Shown here piece by piece: positions 7,668 through 16,319 of a stretch of DNA of 64,000 nt (positions within the stretch are counted from its first letter, which is position 1; each line of letters opens with the position of its first letter). Both the position numbers and the translations under genes were made by a program. The stretch lies in NCBI GenBank assembly GCA_035513055.1, contig DATKCT010000187.1, forward strand, positions 1-64,000, read 5' to 3'. Origin of the DNA: DATKCT01 sp035513055 (GTDB lineage: Bacteria; Verrucomicrobiota; Verrucomicrobiia; Verrucomicrobiales; DEV007). The notes below the pieces were generated by a model. The model was given only the letters and a program-made list of their open reading frames with translations. It ran no database searches and had not been told where the DNA came from.

Positions 7668-8689
7668 GAAGAGATTCGCATGGCGCGGCCGGAGGCGGCG
7701 GAGTGATAGGATTGGAAGACGAGTTGGAGGGTTTTGAGGTTGTCTTCGGCTGTGGTTTCGGCGGAGGCGCGGCATTGGAGAGCGCGGAGGAGATTGCGGC
7801 AACAGTCGACGATGGAAGCGTGGACGACGGCGTAGGCGGGATCGGCCCAGGGCCAGGAGGGAGGGGGAACGCGTCTCTCTACGGTTTCGTGTTCAGAGAC
7901 GACGCGGAGCGTGTAGTCCGGACCGAGAGAGAGTCCGCCGCGGGCGCCTTCGACGGCGATAAAGGTTTCGGGGAATCGGTCGAGGTCCCAGCGGCTGGCG
8001 TAGCTCATGTTGCAGGCGACGGTGACGGAGTCTTTCATGCGCAGCATGACGGTAGCGACGTCCTCGCCGCGGATGTTGGGATGGATGCGCCGGGTCTGGC
8101 AATAAAGCTCTGAGGCTTCGCCGAAGAGAAAGCGAGCCACATCGAGGATGTGCGTTCCGATATCGGTGAGGATAAACTGATCGAGATCGCGGAGTGAGGG
8201 CTGGTTGTCGAAGACGGGGAAGCTGTGAGCGTAGTCGATGCGGGCGCGGATGAGGGATCCGAGCCTGTCGGAATCCAGGACGCGTTTAACGGCGCGGATG
8301 GGTGTTTGCCAGCGCCAGTTTTCGTGGATGAGAAGGAGGACTTCGGCTTTCCGGCAGACGGCGGCCATAGAGCGGGCGGCTGCGAGGGTAGGCGCCATGG
8401 GCTTTTGGCAGATGACTGGGAGACCGCGGCGCGCGGCGAGCGTGGTGAAGTAGGCGTGGGTATCGGCGCTGGTGATGATGTCGACAAAGTCGAGTCGCTC
8501 GGAGGAGAGGAGCGTTTCCGGATCGTCATAGACGGAAGGGATGCCGAAGCGCTGCGCGAGATCTTCGGCCTTGTTCCGGCTGCGATTGTAGAGGGCGACG
8601 CAGCGGGCGCCGCGGAGTTCTCGCCAGGCGGCCAACTGGAACTGGGACCAAAAACCCGCGCCGAGGACGGCGAATCGCAAGGTTCTCAT
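7664..8689 (-). CDS. Gfo/Idh/MocA-family oxidoreductase
   Basis: A 341-residue protein starting at MRTLRFAVLGAGFWSQ, which carries the Rossmann GxGxxx motif. It continues with YNRSRNKAEDLAQRFGI and DDPETLLSSERLDFVDI, then CQKPMAP (the family's catalytic-lysine EKP-type motif, here QKP), and a C-terminal domain with DIGTHILDVARFLFG containing the conserved Asp-x-x-x-His. It should use NAD(P) to oxidise or reduce a sugar or cyclitol. The ORF is open much further upstream, but that part is a shadow of the next gene. The TAG stop lies in the CTAG end of an inverted-repeat element, so the last residues may be non-native. Confidence 0.85.
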   Translation of the reverse strand: MRTLRFAVLGAGFWSQFQLAAWRELRGARCVALYNRSRNKAEDLAQRFGIPSVYDDPETLLSSERLDFVDIITSADTHAYFTTLAARRGLPVICQKPMAPTLAAARSMAAVCRKAEVLLLIHENWRWQTPIRAVKRVLDSDRLGSLIRARIDYAHSFPVFDNQPSLRDLDQFILTDIGTHILDVARFLFGEASELYCQTRRIHPNIRGEDVATVMLRMKDSVTVACNMSYASRWDLDRFPETFIAVEGARGGLSLGPDYTLRVVSEHETVERRVPPPSWPWADPAYAVVHASIVDCCRNLLRALQCRASAETTAEDNLKTLQLVFQSYHSAASGRAMRISS

Positions 8690-8804
8690 GATGGGCGGGG
8701 CGCGGATGTCGATGGTCGAGCGAGCGGCCAGGCGCCCGGGGGAGAACCTCTCCCGGGATGGATGGGGGGCGGTGTTCCGAATCGGCGATCGGGGGATCGA
8801 ACGC

Positions 8805-11237
8805 TCAATCCTCCTCGATCCGGAAGTAGAGGTTGGGGATTCCGGGGTGGCTAAAGGAGAAAGAGGTGAGGGCGCCCTCTCCCGGGATTCCGCTTTCCAC
8901 TTGCTGACTCCAATCGGTGACGTCGGACGAATAGCGCAGGGCATAGGATTGCATCGAACGGGAGCGCCACTCGATGAGGAAGCGGTTTTCCCCGGGCTGG
9001 TATTCGAAGGAAGTGATCTCGATGGGGACGGAAACGGCGAGGGCCACAGACAGGTCATCGATGAGGAAGATTCCCGTGACCTCGAATCCGCCACCGGAGA
9101 CCAAGGAGATCTGCAGGCGTTCGGCTCCTTCCGGGACGATGAGAGACGCGCTGTTTTCCGTGAACTGTGAAGATGCGAGGTCGCCGTCCCACCCCTCGCT
9201 TTCGCCGTTGACGATGAAGTGGTTCTGTCCGGCGACGGCTCCGGTTCCGTCGAAGAAGAGGACGGTGAGCCGCATATCGCCGGTGGTTTGATAGAGTTCG
9301 AACCATTGCAGGAGCAGTTCATCTCCGCTGGTGGCCAGGCCTGCGAGGTCGATGCTGCGATACCATTCGCCGTATCCGTTGGGATCGTCGTCGACGACGG
9401 CGAGAGCATGTGTGGGACTGACGTGGGCGCTGGTTAGCACTTGGTCGATGGACGAATTGGAGCCGCCGCGATTCCAGCCGGACGGTTGGGCGGCGGCCGG
9501 GTCATCCAATTGGACGCCGAGTTCGAAGGTCGCGTTCGGCCAGAAATTTCCGGGCAAGACCATGCCGGGGGGCAGCACGGCTACGGACAGATCATCGATG
9601 AAGAACGAGCCGGTGGTTTCCAGGGGACCGCCGGAGACCAGGGCGATGCGGAGACGTGTTCCGGACGCCGGATTAACGACTTGGCCGGTGCGCCGGGTGA
9701 AAGCCGAGGCGGCCGGATCACCGGTCCAGCCGGGGCTTTGCCCGCTCACCACGAAATGCTCCTCGCTGGCGATCGCGCCATCGGCGTCGAAGAGGAGGAC
9801 GGTGACCCGCATTTCTCCGCCGTCGCTCACGTTGTAGAGTTCGAACCACTGGAAGTTGAGCAGGTCGCCGGGCGCGGCGATGCCGTCGAGGGGGAGGTCG
9901 GCATACCATTCGCCGTAACCAGCGGCGCTTTCGTCGCGCACGGCAAGGGAGTAGCTCCCGCTCTGCGTGGCCTCGGAAGAGACGATGTTGATGGCGGGTT
10001 CACTTCCTCCGCGGTTCCAAGAATCCGGCGTTCCTTCCGGTGAGTCGAGGTCGACGCCTTCTTCGAAGCTGGGGTTGGGCCAGAAGTTTCCGCTGAGGAG
10101 GTCGGAACCTTCGGCGACGGCCATCGAGAGGTCGTCGATGACGAGCAGTCCGGTTGTTTCCAGGGATCCGCCGGAGACGAGAGCGCAACGGATCTGAAGC
10201 GCCCCTTCCGGAATGGTTAGGGTTTCCTGGCGGCGCTCAAAAACGGAGGAAGCGAGGTCGCCCGACCAACCCGGGCTATCTCCTTGGACGACGAAATGGT
10301 GTTCGCCCACCACCGCCGCGGTGTCATTGAAGAAGAGGATAGTGAGCCGCATTTCTCCATCCGGACTGACTTGGTGGATTTGATGCCACTGGAGGTTGAG
10401 GAGATCGCCCGGTCCGGCGTGGCCGGCGAGATCGAGATCGGCGTACCATTCGCCGTAGCCGGCTGGGTCTTCGTCGAAAACGGCGAGAGAGTGCGTGGGA
10501 CTGACGGAACGGCTGGAGGTGACGGCGCACACGCTGGGCTGGTTTCCGCCGCGGTTCCAACCGGTTGGGGTGCCCTCCGGCGCATCCAGGTTCTCGCCTT
10601 CCTCGAAGGTGGGATTGATCCAGAAATTTCCCGGCAAGAGTTCCGCCTGAGCTGGCCGGGCGATGGTGAGATCGTCGATGACGATGAAGCCCGTCGTTTC
10701 CAGGGGACCGCCGGAGACGAGGGCAGCTTGGATCCGGGTGGCGCCGGCGGGAACATTGAGCAATTCCTCCCGGGGAGTGAAGGTGGAGGCGGCGACGGAT
10801 CCGCCCCAACCGTCGCTTTGGTCGCGGACGACGTAATGATGTTGGGCGGCGATGCCGTTCTCGGCGTTGAAAAAGAGGACGGTGAGACGCATTTCACCTC
10901 CGTTGACCTGGTAGAGTTCGCGCCAGCGAAGGATGAGGGTGTCGCCGGGGGCGGCGTTGCCCGCGAGGTCGAGCGGACTGTACCATTCGCCATAACCAGC
11001 GGAATCATCGTCGTAGACGGCGAGAGAGCGGAGGCCGCTCGAAGCGGCTTCGGACGAGACGACGCAGAGAGCGGGATTGCTCCCGCCGCGGTTCCAAGCA
11101 TCGGGAGTGCCGCTGGGTTGGTCGAGGTCGACGCCCAGCTCGAAGCTACCGTTTGGCAAGAAACCCTCGTCTTGCGCTCTGAGCGCAGCGAAGGGTAAAA
11201 CGAGGAGGAAGATGAACGAGAAACGCAGGATGTTCAT
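8805..11237 (-). CDS. Large secreted protein with four tandem repeats of about 185 residues
   Basis: An 810-residue protein with a signal peptide (residues 1-21, ending ALRAQ). The body is four consecutive copies of one module. Each begins with NGSFE or NxTFELG-type text, followed by GTPxxWNRGG, then LAVxDxDxxGYGEWY, EMRLTVLFF, and ends VSGGxxETTGxxxIDDL. This is a carbohydrate-binding-like beta-sandwich pattern. The last ~65 residues (FLIEWRSRSMQSYALRYSSD, ending LYFRIEED) form a small C-terminal domain that recurs in other secreted proteins of this window. No catalytic domain is present. It probably binds polysaccharide outside the cell; the ligand is unknown. Confidence 0.75.
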   Translation of the reverse strand: MNILRFSFIFLLVLPFAALRAQDEGFLPNGSFELGVDLDQPSGTPDAWNRGGSNPALCVVSSEAASSGLRSLAVYDDDSAGYGEWYSPLDLAGNAAPGDTLILRWRELYQVNGGEMRLTVLFFNAENGIAAQHHYVVRDQSDGWGGSVAASTFTPREELLNVPAGATRIQAALVSGGPLETTGFIVIDDLTIARPAQAELLPGNFWINPTFEEGENLDAPEGTPTGWNRGGNQPSVCAVTSSRSVSPTHSLAVFDEDPAGYGEWYADLDLAGHAGPGDLLNLQWHQIHQVSPDGEMRLTILFFNDTAAVVGEHHFVVQGDSPGWSGDLASSVFERRQETLTIPEGALQIRCALVSGGSLETTGLLVIDDLSMAVAEGSDLLSGNFWPNPSFEEGVDLDSPEGTPDSWNRGGSEPAINIVSSEATQSGSYSLAVRDESAAGYGEWYADLPLDGIAAPGDLLNFQWFELYNVSDGGEMRVTVLLFDADGAIASEEHFVVSGQSPGWTGDPAASAFTRRTGQVVNPASGTRLRIALVSGGPLETTGSFFIDDLSVAVLPPGMVLPGNFWPNATFELGVQLDDPAAAQPSGWNRGGSNSSIDQVLTSAHVSPTHALAVVDDDPNGYGEWYRSIDLAGLATSGDELLLQWFELYQTTGDMRLTVLFFDGTGAVAGQNHFIVNGESEGWDGDLASSQFTENSASLIVPEGAERLQISLVSGGGFEVTGIFLIDDLSVALAVSVPIEITSFEYQPGENRFLIEWRSRSMQSYALRYSSDVTDWSQQVESGIPGEGALTSFSFSHPGIPNLYFRIEED

Positions 11238-11391
11238 GGAGATAGGAAAGTTGAGGTTGAGGGAGGGACGGCTGGGTAGGTTACCCCGCCCCGAACTTGC
11301 CGGTCGACGGCCCGCGGGAGATGGGGGGTGGATAGGGTGGGGAGAGAGTGGGCTCCGCGATTCTCATCGGGAGCGGATCGCCGTTCGCAGG

Positions 11392-12516
11392 TTACCAGGG
11401 CTTTCGCTCGTTCATGGCTTTCACGATGATGCGTTTGAGCGCCAGCGAATCGATGCTCCCCACTTCGGTGTGGATGACCTCGCCCTCGGGATTGATCAAC
11501 ACGGTGTAGGGCAGGGCTCCGGACCAGTCTGGATCGAAAGCAGTGATCAAGCTCTCGCGTTCCGCGGAAGCGAAGATCAAGTTCCTCATGGAAGCCTGTT
11601 GTTTTTTGAGGAACTCGAGCACTTGGGGTTCTTCGCCGGGGCGGTTGAGGGAAACCGTGACCAGCTCGAAATCGCGATGGCGGAACATCCGGTTGATCGT
11701 GACAAATTCATCGAACTCGGCCACGCAAGGCGCGCACCAGGTCGCCCAGAAGTTGATGAGGCGGAACTTGCCGGAATCGTTCTGGCGCAGGAGCTTCAAG
11801 CCCTCTTGGTCTGCTGGCGCGATGGCGACGGGTTCCGCGGCCAGTTTGGCTAGGTAGGCCTGAACGGCGTCCTCTTTACCAGGCCATTTCACGGAGCAAC
11901 CAGCCACTTTGGTTTGCGTTGCGGGCGGTTCTTTGCCGGCGAGGAGGGCATCGAGAGCATCGCGCAGGTAGTGCTTGGTTACGTCGGCGACGCGCTCCGA
12001 GTCGTCGATGGCCCCGACGTAGCGCAGCTTACGTTCCTCGTCGAAAACGAAGGCGTGCGGCGTGACGGCGGGACCGTATTTCTGGGAGACGGCCTCGGCG
12101 TCGCCGTCATAGAGATAGGGGAAGTTGAACTCCCGTTCCTTGGCGCGGAGGATCATTTCCTCGAAGGAATCGCCGAGATCGGTCCAGCCCAGTTCATCGA
12201 GCCGGACGGATTTGGGATCATTGGGACTGATGGCGACGAGCGCGACGCCTTTATCCTGATAACCGGCGGTGATTTGCTTGATGCGCTCCTCGTAATACTG
12301 CGCGGTCGGGCAATGGTTGCAGGTGAACACGACGACGAGGAGTTTTGCTTCGGCGAAATCCCCAAGGGTCCAGCGGCGTCCGTCGACGCCAGGCAAATCA
12401 AAATCCGGCGCGGGCGACCCGAGGGGCAGGACAGGGAAGTTGAGGCCGGCGGCGGGCGAAGGCGAGATGAAGAGCAGGGCGAAGAGAAAAGCGAGGAGGA
12501 ACCGGGGAAATTGCAT
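11392..12516 (-). CDS. Secreted protein with two thioredoxin-fold domains
   Basis: A 374-residue protein with a signal peptide (MQFPRFLLAFLFALLF, cleaved near SPAAG). Domain 1 (about 30-190) is AhpC/TSA-like with PDFDLPGVDGRRWTLGDF and the motif TCNHCPTA (CxxC). Domain 2 (about 225-370) is TlpA-like with INFWATWCAPCVAEFDEF (CAPC) and a cis-Pro region GALPYTVLINPEG. A double redoxin of this kind is common in Verrucomicrobia and Planctomycetes. It likely handles disulfide reduction in the periplasm. I chose the start at 12516 because it begins the signal peptide; the ORF upstream is a shadow. Confidence 0.8.
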   Translation of the reverse strand: MQFPRFLLAFLFALLFISPSPAAGLNFPVLPLGSPAPDFDLPGVDGRRWTLGDFAEAKLLVVVFTCNHCPTAQYYEERIKQITAGYQDKGVALVAISPNDPKSVRLDELGWTDLGDSFEEMILRAKEREFNFPYLYDGDAEAVSQKYGPAVTPHAFVFDEERKLRYVGAIDDSERVADVTKHYLRDALDALLAGKEPPATQTKVAGCSVKWPGKEDAVQAYLAKLAAEPVAIAPADQEGLKLLRQNDSGKFRLINFWATWCAPCVAEFDEFVTINRMFRHRDFELVTVSLNRPGEEPQVLEFLKKQQASMRNLIFASAERESLITAFDPDWSGALPYTVLINPEGEVIHTEVGSIDSLALKRIIVKAMNERKPW

Positions 12517-12581
12517 CAGGGGTAACCTAGCAGGCGAATGGATGCGTGTAAATGAAAGGAGACGACGCGCGTGGAGCGTGG

Positions 12582-14441
12582 TCAGAGAAGGTCGAAGAGG
12601 GCGGCGGACGCGGGCGGGACGGGGATTTCGAGAGGGTCGCCGTTTTGACGTGCGGGGCCGGGCGTGGGAACGAATCCTCGGATGGGATCGAGGCGGCGGA
12701 CCTCGCCGACGGGACCTCCGGCGCAGACAGAGAAAGCCGTTTCGCGGGCGGTGAAATTGGCGATGAGGACGCGGCGGCGGCCGTCTTCTGCGGTCAAGCC
12801 GAGGGCATCTCCTGAAAGGGGATGGGAACATCGGGATTCGCAGACCGTGCCGGCGCGGAGGACCTCCTGTAGGACGTGGTAGACGGGATAGGGATGTCCC
12901 CTGGCATCCGTGAGACCTCGTGAGCCGGCGCTTTCGTAATAGGTCAGGCTATGGACGTGAGGATGAGTGGTTAGACGGGCCAGAGAACCAGCGGTCCAGG
13001 CAGCGGCGAAGGGTTGGCTTTGCCGGGGGTCGGCGGGCGGTTCGGAAGGTATTTCCGCCTGAGTGGCGTTGGGGTTGAAGCGCGGCAGCAGAGTGATGGG
13101 AGAGATGACGACGGGCCGGGGATAGAGGGCGCGGGCGCTGTCTACGGTGCAGCGCTGGGCCTGGAGGGTTTCGATCAGTGAGAGGTCATCGAAGGCGTGG
13201 ACTTGGGGAGTGATCGAGAAGCAGGGGAGAGCGGTGGCATCCGGGGGCGGCGGCTGGCGGTTCCACTCGGCGAACCAGGCGTCGGTGCCGGCGACGAGAG
13301 GGATCGAGCAAGCGTCGCGGAGAGGCAGGAGACGGGCGGCGAGTTCGACCGTTTCCGGGTCGCTGGTCTTTTGCCCTGCACAAAACACAAGCCACAGGGC
13401 GACGCGGTCCCGGGCTTGGCCTAAAGCTTCGAGAAGAGCGGCGATGTCCTCTGGCGCCCGGCGGGTCAGATGGAGCGCGAGATGGAGGCGGGCATCGACG
13501 GATTCGGCGACGGCGAGGGACTGGCGGAGGCGCGCTGGCCATTGTTTCTGGGAGAAGCGGAGATCGCAGCGCAGGTGATCCGGGCGGAGATGGGCGAGGG
13601 ATTCGAGAGCGGCTTCGGAAAGGTCTGGACCTGCTGTGGGAATGGCGGTTCCGAGGGAACAGCGAGGGCGGGCGCGGTCCCAGTCGAGATCGAGAGTTGC
13701 CGGTGGAGAAAGCGCGGGGGAGGCGCCAGGGTTGGCGAGCGGATCTGGGAATTCGGCAGAGAGTGAGAGGACAATCTCTTGCGAAACGGAGTCGCCCGGT
13801 TCGAGCGCGACGGGGAAGGGAAGGTCGAGCGGCGTCGAATACGTTTTGAAGGAAGCATCGGTCCAGTTGCGCTGGTCTTCCATTTCGAAGACATCGCCGG
13901 AGAACTGGACGCGAGCCCAAAGGCCCCGCTGGACGATGTGGGAGATGGTCCTGACATCGCGAAAGGGTTGATGGGGGGCGATGAGTTGGGGAAAGCAAGC
14001 TTCGGTGGAGGATCCGTTGGAGTGTTCAACGCGACAAGGAGCGCCGGCACATTCCACAATGGGATGAAGCAGGCAGAGACCGATTCTGTTTTTCCGAAAG
14101 GCGGAACGGGCGGTTCCGCGGAAAGCGTAACGGACGGTTCCATCGGAACTTCCGGTGATTGTTCCTTGCCAGGAAAAATCGATGCAATCGTCGCGACAGC
14201 GAGCGTCGAAGGCGATGGAGAAGGAGGGAGCGGGTGGATCATCGATGTCGTGGATGACGACTTGGGAAAGAAAGGGCGGGACGGTGTTCCAGTTCGCATC
14301 GCGCACGGCGCCGTAGATGCCCCGGATGACTTCGCGCGATCCGAGGGTGAGATGGCGGAGGAAGCCGGAGGAGGGGTCGAAGCTCATCCGGAGGGGGCCG
14401 GCGCGGAGGGGGACCATGGGCATAACGGAGGGGGGAGGCAA
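12582..14441 (-). CDS. D-apionate lactonase-like protein (ApnL family)
   Basis: A 619-residue cytoplasmic-looking protein. Residues about 10-250 form a beta domain with RHLTLGSREVIRGIYGAVRD, NWNTVPP, LCLLHPIVECAG and the diagnostic DVFEMEDQRNWTDASFKTY. The middle (about 255-530) looks like a TIM barrel (DHLRCDLRFSQKQWP, LALHLTRRAPED). The C-terminus is a small beta domain. This order matches, from memory, D-apionate lactonase ApnL, which opens apionolactone in apiose breakdown. The 6PGDH-like gene at 6579-7421 resembles ApnO of the same pathway. The substrate is an inference, and no other apiose enzymes are in the window. Confidence 0.65.
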   Translation of the reverse strand: MPPPSVMPMVPLRAGPLRMSFDPSSGFLRHLTLGSREVIRGIYGAVRDANWNTVPPFLSQVVIHDIDDPPAPSFSIAFDARCRDDCIDFSWQGTITGSSDGTVRYAFRGTARSAFRKNRIGLCLLHPIVECAGAPCRVEHSNGSSTEACFPQLIAPHQPFRDVRTISHIVQRGLWARVQFSGDVFEMEDQRNWTDASFKTYSTPLDLPFPVALEPGDSVSQEIVLSLSAEFPDPLANPGASPALSPPATLDLDWDRARPRCSLGTAIPTAGPDLSEAALESLAHLRPDHLRCDLRFSQKQWPARLRQSLAVAESVDARLHLALHLTRRAPEDIAALLEALGQARDRVALWLVFCAGQKTSDPETVELAARLLPLRDACSIPLVAGTDAWFAEWNRQPPPPDATALPCFSITPQVHAFDDLSLIETLQAQRCTVDSARALYPRPVVISPITLLPRFNPNATQAEIPSEPPADPRQSQPFAAAWTAGSLARLTTHPHVHSLTYYESAGSRGLTDARGHPYPVYHVLQEVLRAGTVCESRCSHPLSGDALGLTAEDGRRRVLIANFTARETAFSVCAGGPVGEVRRLDPIRGFVPTPGPARQNGDPLEIPVPPASAALFDLL

Positions 14442-14867
14442 GAAGTCAGGCGCGAGCGGAATCGCTAGCCCACATTTCTCCTAACCTTTCTGCTGTGGCG
14501 CGCTACGTTCCATCCTGCCTTCGTTGGACTTGGCTCGGGTCTGAAGAGGGTGTAGCCACGCAGCTCTACGCCCTCGGCGGAGCGCGGCGTTGCCGTCGCT
14601 GCGTTTTGCCCTTCGTGCAGCCCAGAGGGGCTGGCTGACTCGCTTCGCCCGGCTGGCAGTAAGGGATTCGCGGCGCCTCGGGGCGGAACGGCATGAGAAA
14701 TGTTGACTAACATGATCACACAAGGAGAGGGGAACGCGAGGGGGCGGGGTCTTGGATTCGAAAGCTTCCGCATTGCGGGACGGCGCCCAATGTAGAGTGG
14801 AGGCACCGGCGGGAGCAAGCTCCGAATTCAACGACAGACGTTATCGCCGGTTGCCTCGCAAGGCTTG
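14442..14867. other. Intergenic region: family A element plus about 160 bp of unassigned sequence
   Basis: The first part is a full copy of the family A repeat (14469-14706). The remaining 14707-14867 shows no gene. Near 14830-14870 there is a GTTGAAT box read on the minus strand that could be the end of a further attC-like site for the cassette region, but the pairing arm is weak. Confidence 0.4.
14469..14706. mobile_element. MITE-like element, family A, full length (about 238 bp)
   Basis: The left end reads CCCACATTTCTCCTAACC and the right end GGCATGAGAAATGTTG, so the two ends are imperfect inverted repeats. The inside holds TGCTGTGGCGCGCTAC, CTCGGCGGAGCGCGGCGTTG and CAGCCCAGAG blocks shared with the copies at 18764 and 57098. 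No ORF of significance is present. Confidence 0.7.
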
Positions 14868-15308
14868 TTATCCTTTGTCATTTTTGTAAGATAGAGTTTT
14901 ATTCACGGGATCAAAAATGCATCGGAAGTGGTGGCTCGTTAGAAGCTCGGTCTCGGTGTGTTCCCGGGTGAGGAAGGTTCGGATATGCTGCAGCCCTTCA
15001 GCTTCGAGCAGTTCCTTCGCCTGCCTCCTCAATCCGCTCTCGACTGGGTAAATCATCAAGAACCATCGGGGCTCTCGGCCAGTGGCAGCATACCAAACAG
15101 TGGCGATCTGGTAGGCCAACTTCTGGTCAGCGATCTTGTCCATCGTCCATCGATACTCCATTGGTCGGTCGTTGAACCAGACTCGCAGATCATCGGCCTG
15201 TGGAACATCTGCCAAATAGTTGGAGAGAGCCTCGACCCCAATCGGCCACGAAAACCGCGACGAGAGCCGGGGCTTGTGACCTTCGATTGGCGTGTAGACC
15301 TCAAACAT
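14868..15308 (-). CDS. Hypothetical protein in cassette-like region
   Basis: A 146-residue soluble protein rich in aromatic residues (VEALSNYLADVP, RVWFNDRPMEYRW, QIATVWYAATGREPRWFLMIYPVE). No family is recognised. It lies last in a series of short minus-strand genes separated by attC-like sites, so it is probably a cassette gene. Its ATG overlaps the end of the mosaic frame upstream by 8 bp. No Shine-Dalgarno sequence is seen. Confidence 0.5.
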   Translation of the reverse strand: MFEVYTPIEGHKPRLSSRFSWPIGVEALSNYLADVPQADDLRVWFNDRPMEYRWTMDKIADQKLAYQIATVWYAATGREPRWFLMIYPVESGLRRQAKELLEAEGLQHIRTFLTREHTETELLTSHHFRCIFDPVNKTLSYKNDKG

Positions 15309-15597
15309 GAAAATTCTTGGGATAACGATCAGTGCACCGATGGCGGCCCATCCGGAGCGCTCGAATTGTCAGATGACGCCGCTGGGCCGCCATTCGGAGG
15401 AGCGTCTGGTTCGGCACGTTTTGGATAATCTCTCTCGACCCGGGCAACCCGCACCTGAAAATCCGAATACCAGACGCTCCGCCCCTTGTCTTGGGCAACC
15501 TTGTGCTCGGCATGTGCTTTCCAGTTCGCAACCGCCTCTTCACTTGTCCAATAATTGCAGGCAGGTCATCCTCAGTAGCATCGCGTATGGTAATCAT
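15301..15597 (-). pseudogene. Mosaic remnant: acetyltransferase start joined to a monooxygenase end
   Basis: The first 15 residues (MITIRDATEDDLPAI) are a typical GNAT acetyltransferase start. From about 15556 on, the meaningful reading lies in another frame: NYWTSEEAVANWKAHAEH, then VWYSDFQVRVARVERDY, the C-terminal pattern of antibiotic-biosynthesis-monooxygenase (ABM) proteins. The remaining part reads into an attC-like sequence at 15363-15415. So the open frame is an accident of two gene fragments joined together and is not a working gene. Confidence 0.55.
15363..15415 (-). repeat. Degenerate attC-like site
   Basis: On the minus strand this begins GCCGAACCAGACGCT, like the two better copies at 15603 and 16378, and ends with a region related to their CTCTGACGTT arm (here ATCTGACAATT). 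The central part has diverged. It could be a decayed recombination site. Confidence 0.35.
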
Positions 15598-15602
15598 TTG
15601 AC

Positions 15603-15662
15603 GCCGAACGTCAGAGTTCCCTCGCGGCGCGGAGCGCCGTTGAGTGCAGCGTCTGGTTGGGG
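15603..15662 (-). repeat. attC-like recombination site
   Basis: On the minus strand this 60-bp block starts CCCCAACCAGACGCTGCACT and ends CTCTGACGTTCGGC, with an imperfect inverted repeat around GGCGCTCCGCGCC. The outer boxes resemble integron R'' (RYYYAAC) and R' (GTTRRRY) boxes, with one mismatch in R' (GTTCGGC). It is nearly identical to 16378-16437. It lies after the MazF-like gene and directly before the next frame's ATG. Confidence 0.55.
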
Positions 15663-15787
15663 AATTCTTTTCATCGAGATCGAAATCGGGATCGGCTCCG
15701 TATTCGGCAGGTTCCTCTTCAACGGCATAAGATGAGCCACGACGGGGGAAGCCACGGCGCTGGCTCTGGCGACTGGTTGGCCGGTTC

Positions 15788-16099
15788 TCAAAGTGTCATG
15801 TGCTTGTTCCAGCGATCTCGCACCGCGTCCGCGTCCCGAGCACTCAGGACACCGAGTTGGCGCCGGAAGACGCTGCGCTCAGCCGTGACCAGGCGATCCA
15901 AACGAGCGACGGAAGGCCTCAGGAGACCTGCGGCCCTCCAGTCTTCCAGGGTCACGTCCAAGAGGCCGTGCCTCGCAACCGAAGTGACTCGAGCGATCAA
16001 AGCATCCGTACCGAGGTCGAAGAGCAGCAATGCCGGCCGGGTCTTCCCTGGCGCTCCGGAAGTCAGCGGGAACTCACAAAGGAGAATCTCGCCGAACAT
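15788..16099 (-). CDS. PemK/MazF-family toxin
   Basis: The start at 16099 gives MFGEILLCEFPLTSG, followed by GKTRPALLLFDLGTDALIARVTS and a helical end. This is the MazF/PemK fold start: ExxLxxFP, then KxRPxLxL. These proteins cut mRNA in single-stranded contexts. The ATG lies 1 nt after the antitoxin stop. The ORF is open upstream, but that part overlaps the antitoxin. The pair sits between two attC-like sites, the usual setting for toxin-antitoxin cassettes in integrons. Confidence 0.8.
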   Translation of the reverse strand: MFGEILLCEFPLTSGAPGKTRPALLLFDLGTDALIARVTSVARHGLLDVTLEDWRAAGLLRPSVARLDRLVTAERSVFRRQLGVLSARDADAVRDRWNKHMTL

Positions 16100-16100
16100 C

Positions 16101-16319
16101 TTAGCGCAGCGAGTCGTACACCGCGTCCTCCGGAGTGTCTTCGCGAAGGAACTGAGCGTAAGCCCCTGAGCGCCACTCCGCGTCGTCACCCCGGTCGTCG
16201 GTCAGAATGATGACTCGAGCCCTCCCGGTGGTCGGCAGCTGAGCTGCAGCCTCCGCCGGAATCCGCAGCATCCCGGAATCGGTAAGCTCGGTGGTAAACT
16301 CGACGGCATTCATGCACAC
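16101..16319 (-). CDS. Antitoxin of the MazF/PemK-type pair
   Basis: A protein of 70-72 residues (starts at 16319 or 16313). The N-terminal half is beta-like (VEFTTELTDSGMLRIPAEAAAQL, the AbrB/MazE-type pattern). The C-terminal part is acidic (ILTDDRGDDAEWRSG, LREDTPEDAVYDSL) and suited to wrap the toxin. It should bind DNA and repress its own operon. It overlaps no other gene and is followed after 1 nt by the toxin. Confidence 0.75.
   Translation of the reverse strand: MCMNAVEFTTELTDSGMLRIPAEAAAQLPTTGRARVIILTDDRGDDAEWRSGAYAQFLREDTPEDAVYDSLR

Noticed and set aside
8690..9409. N-terminal extension of the Gfo/Idh gene up to 9409
   Set aside because: That stretch overlaps the four-repeat protein gene in another frame and is Ser/Pro/Arg-rich shadow sequence.
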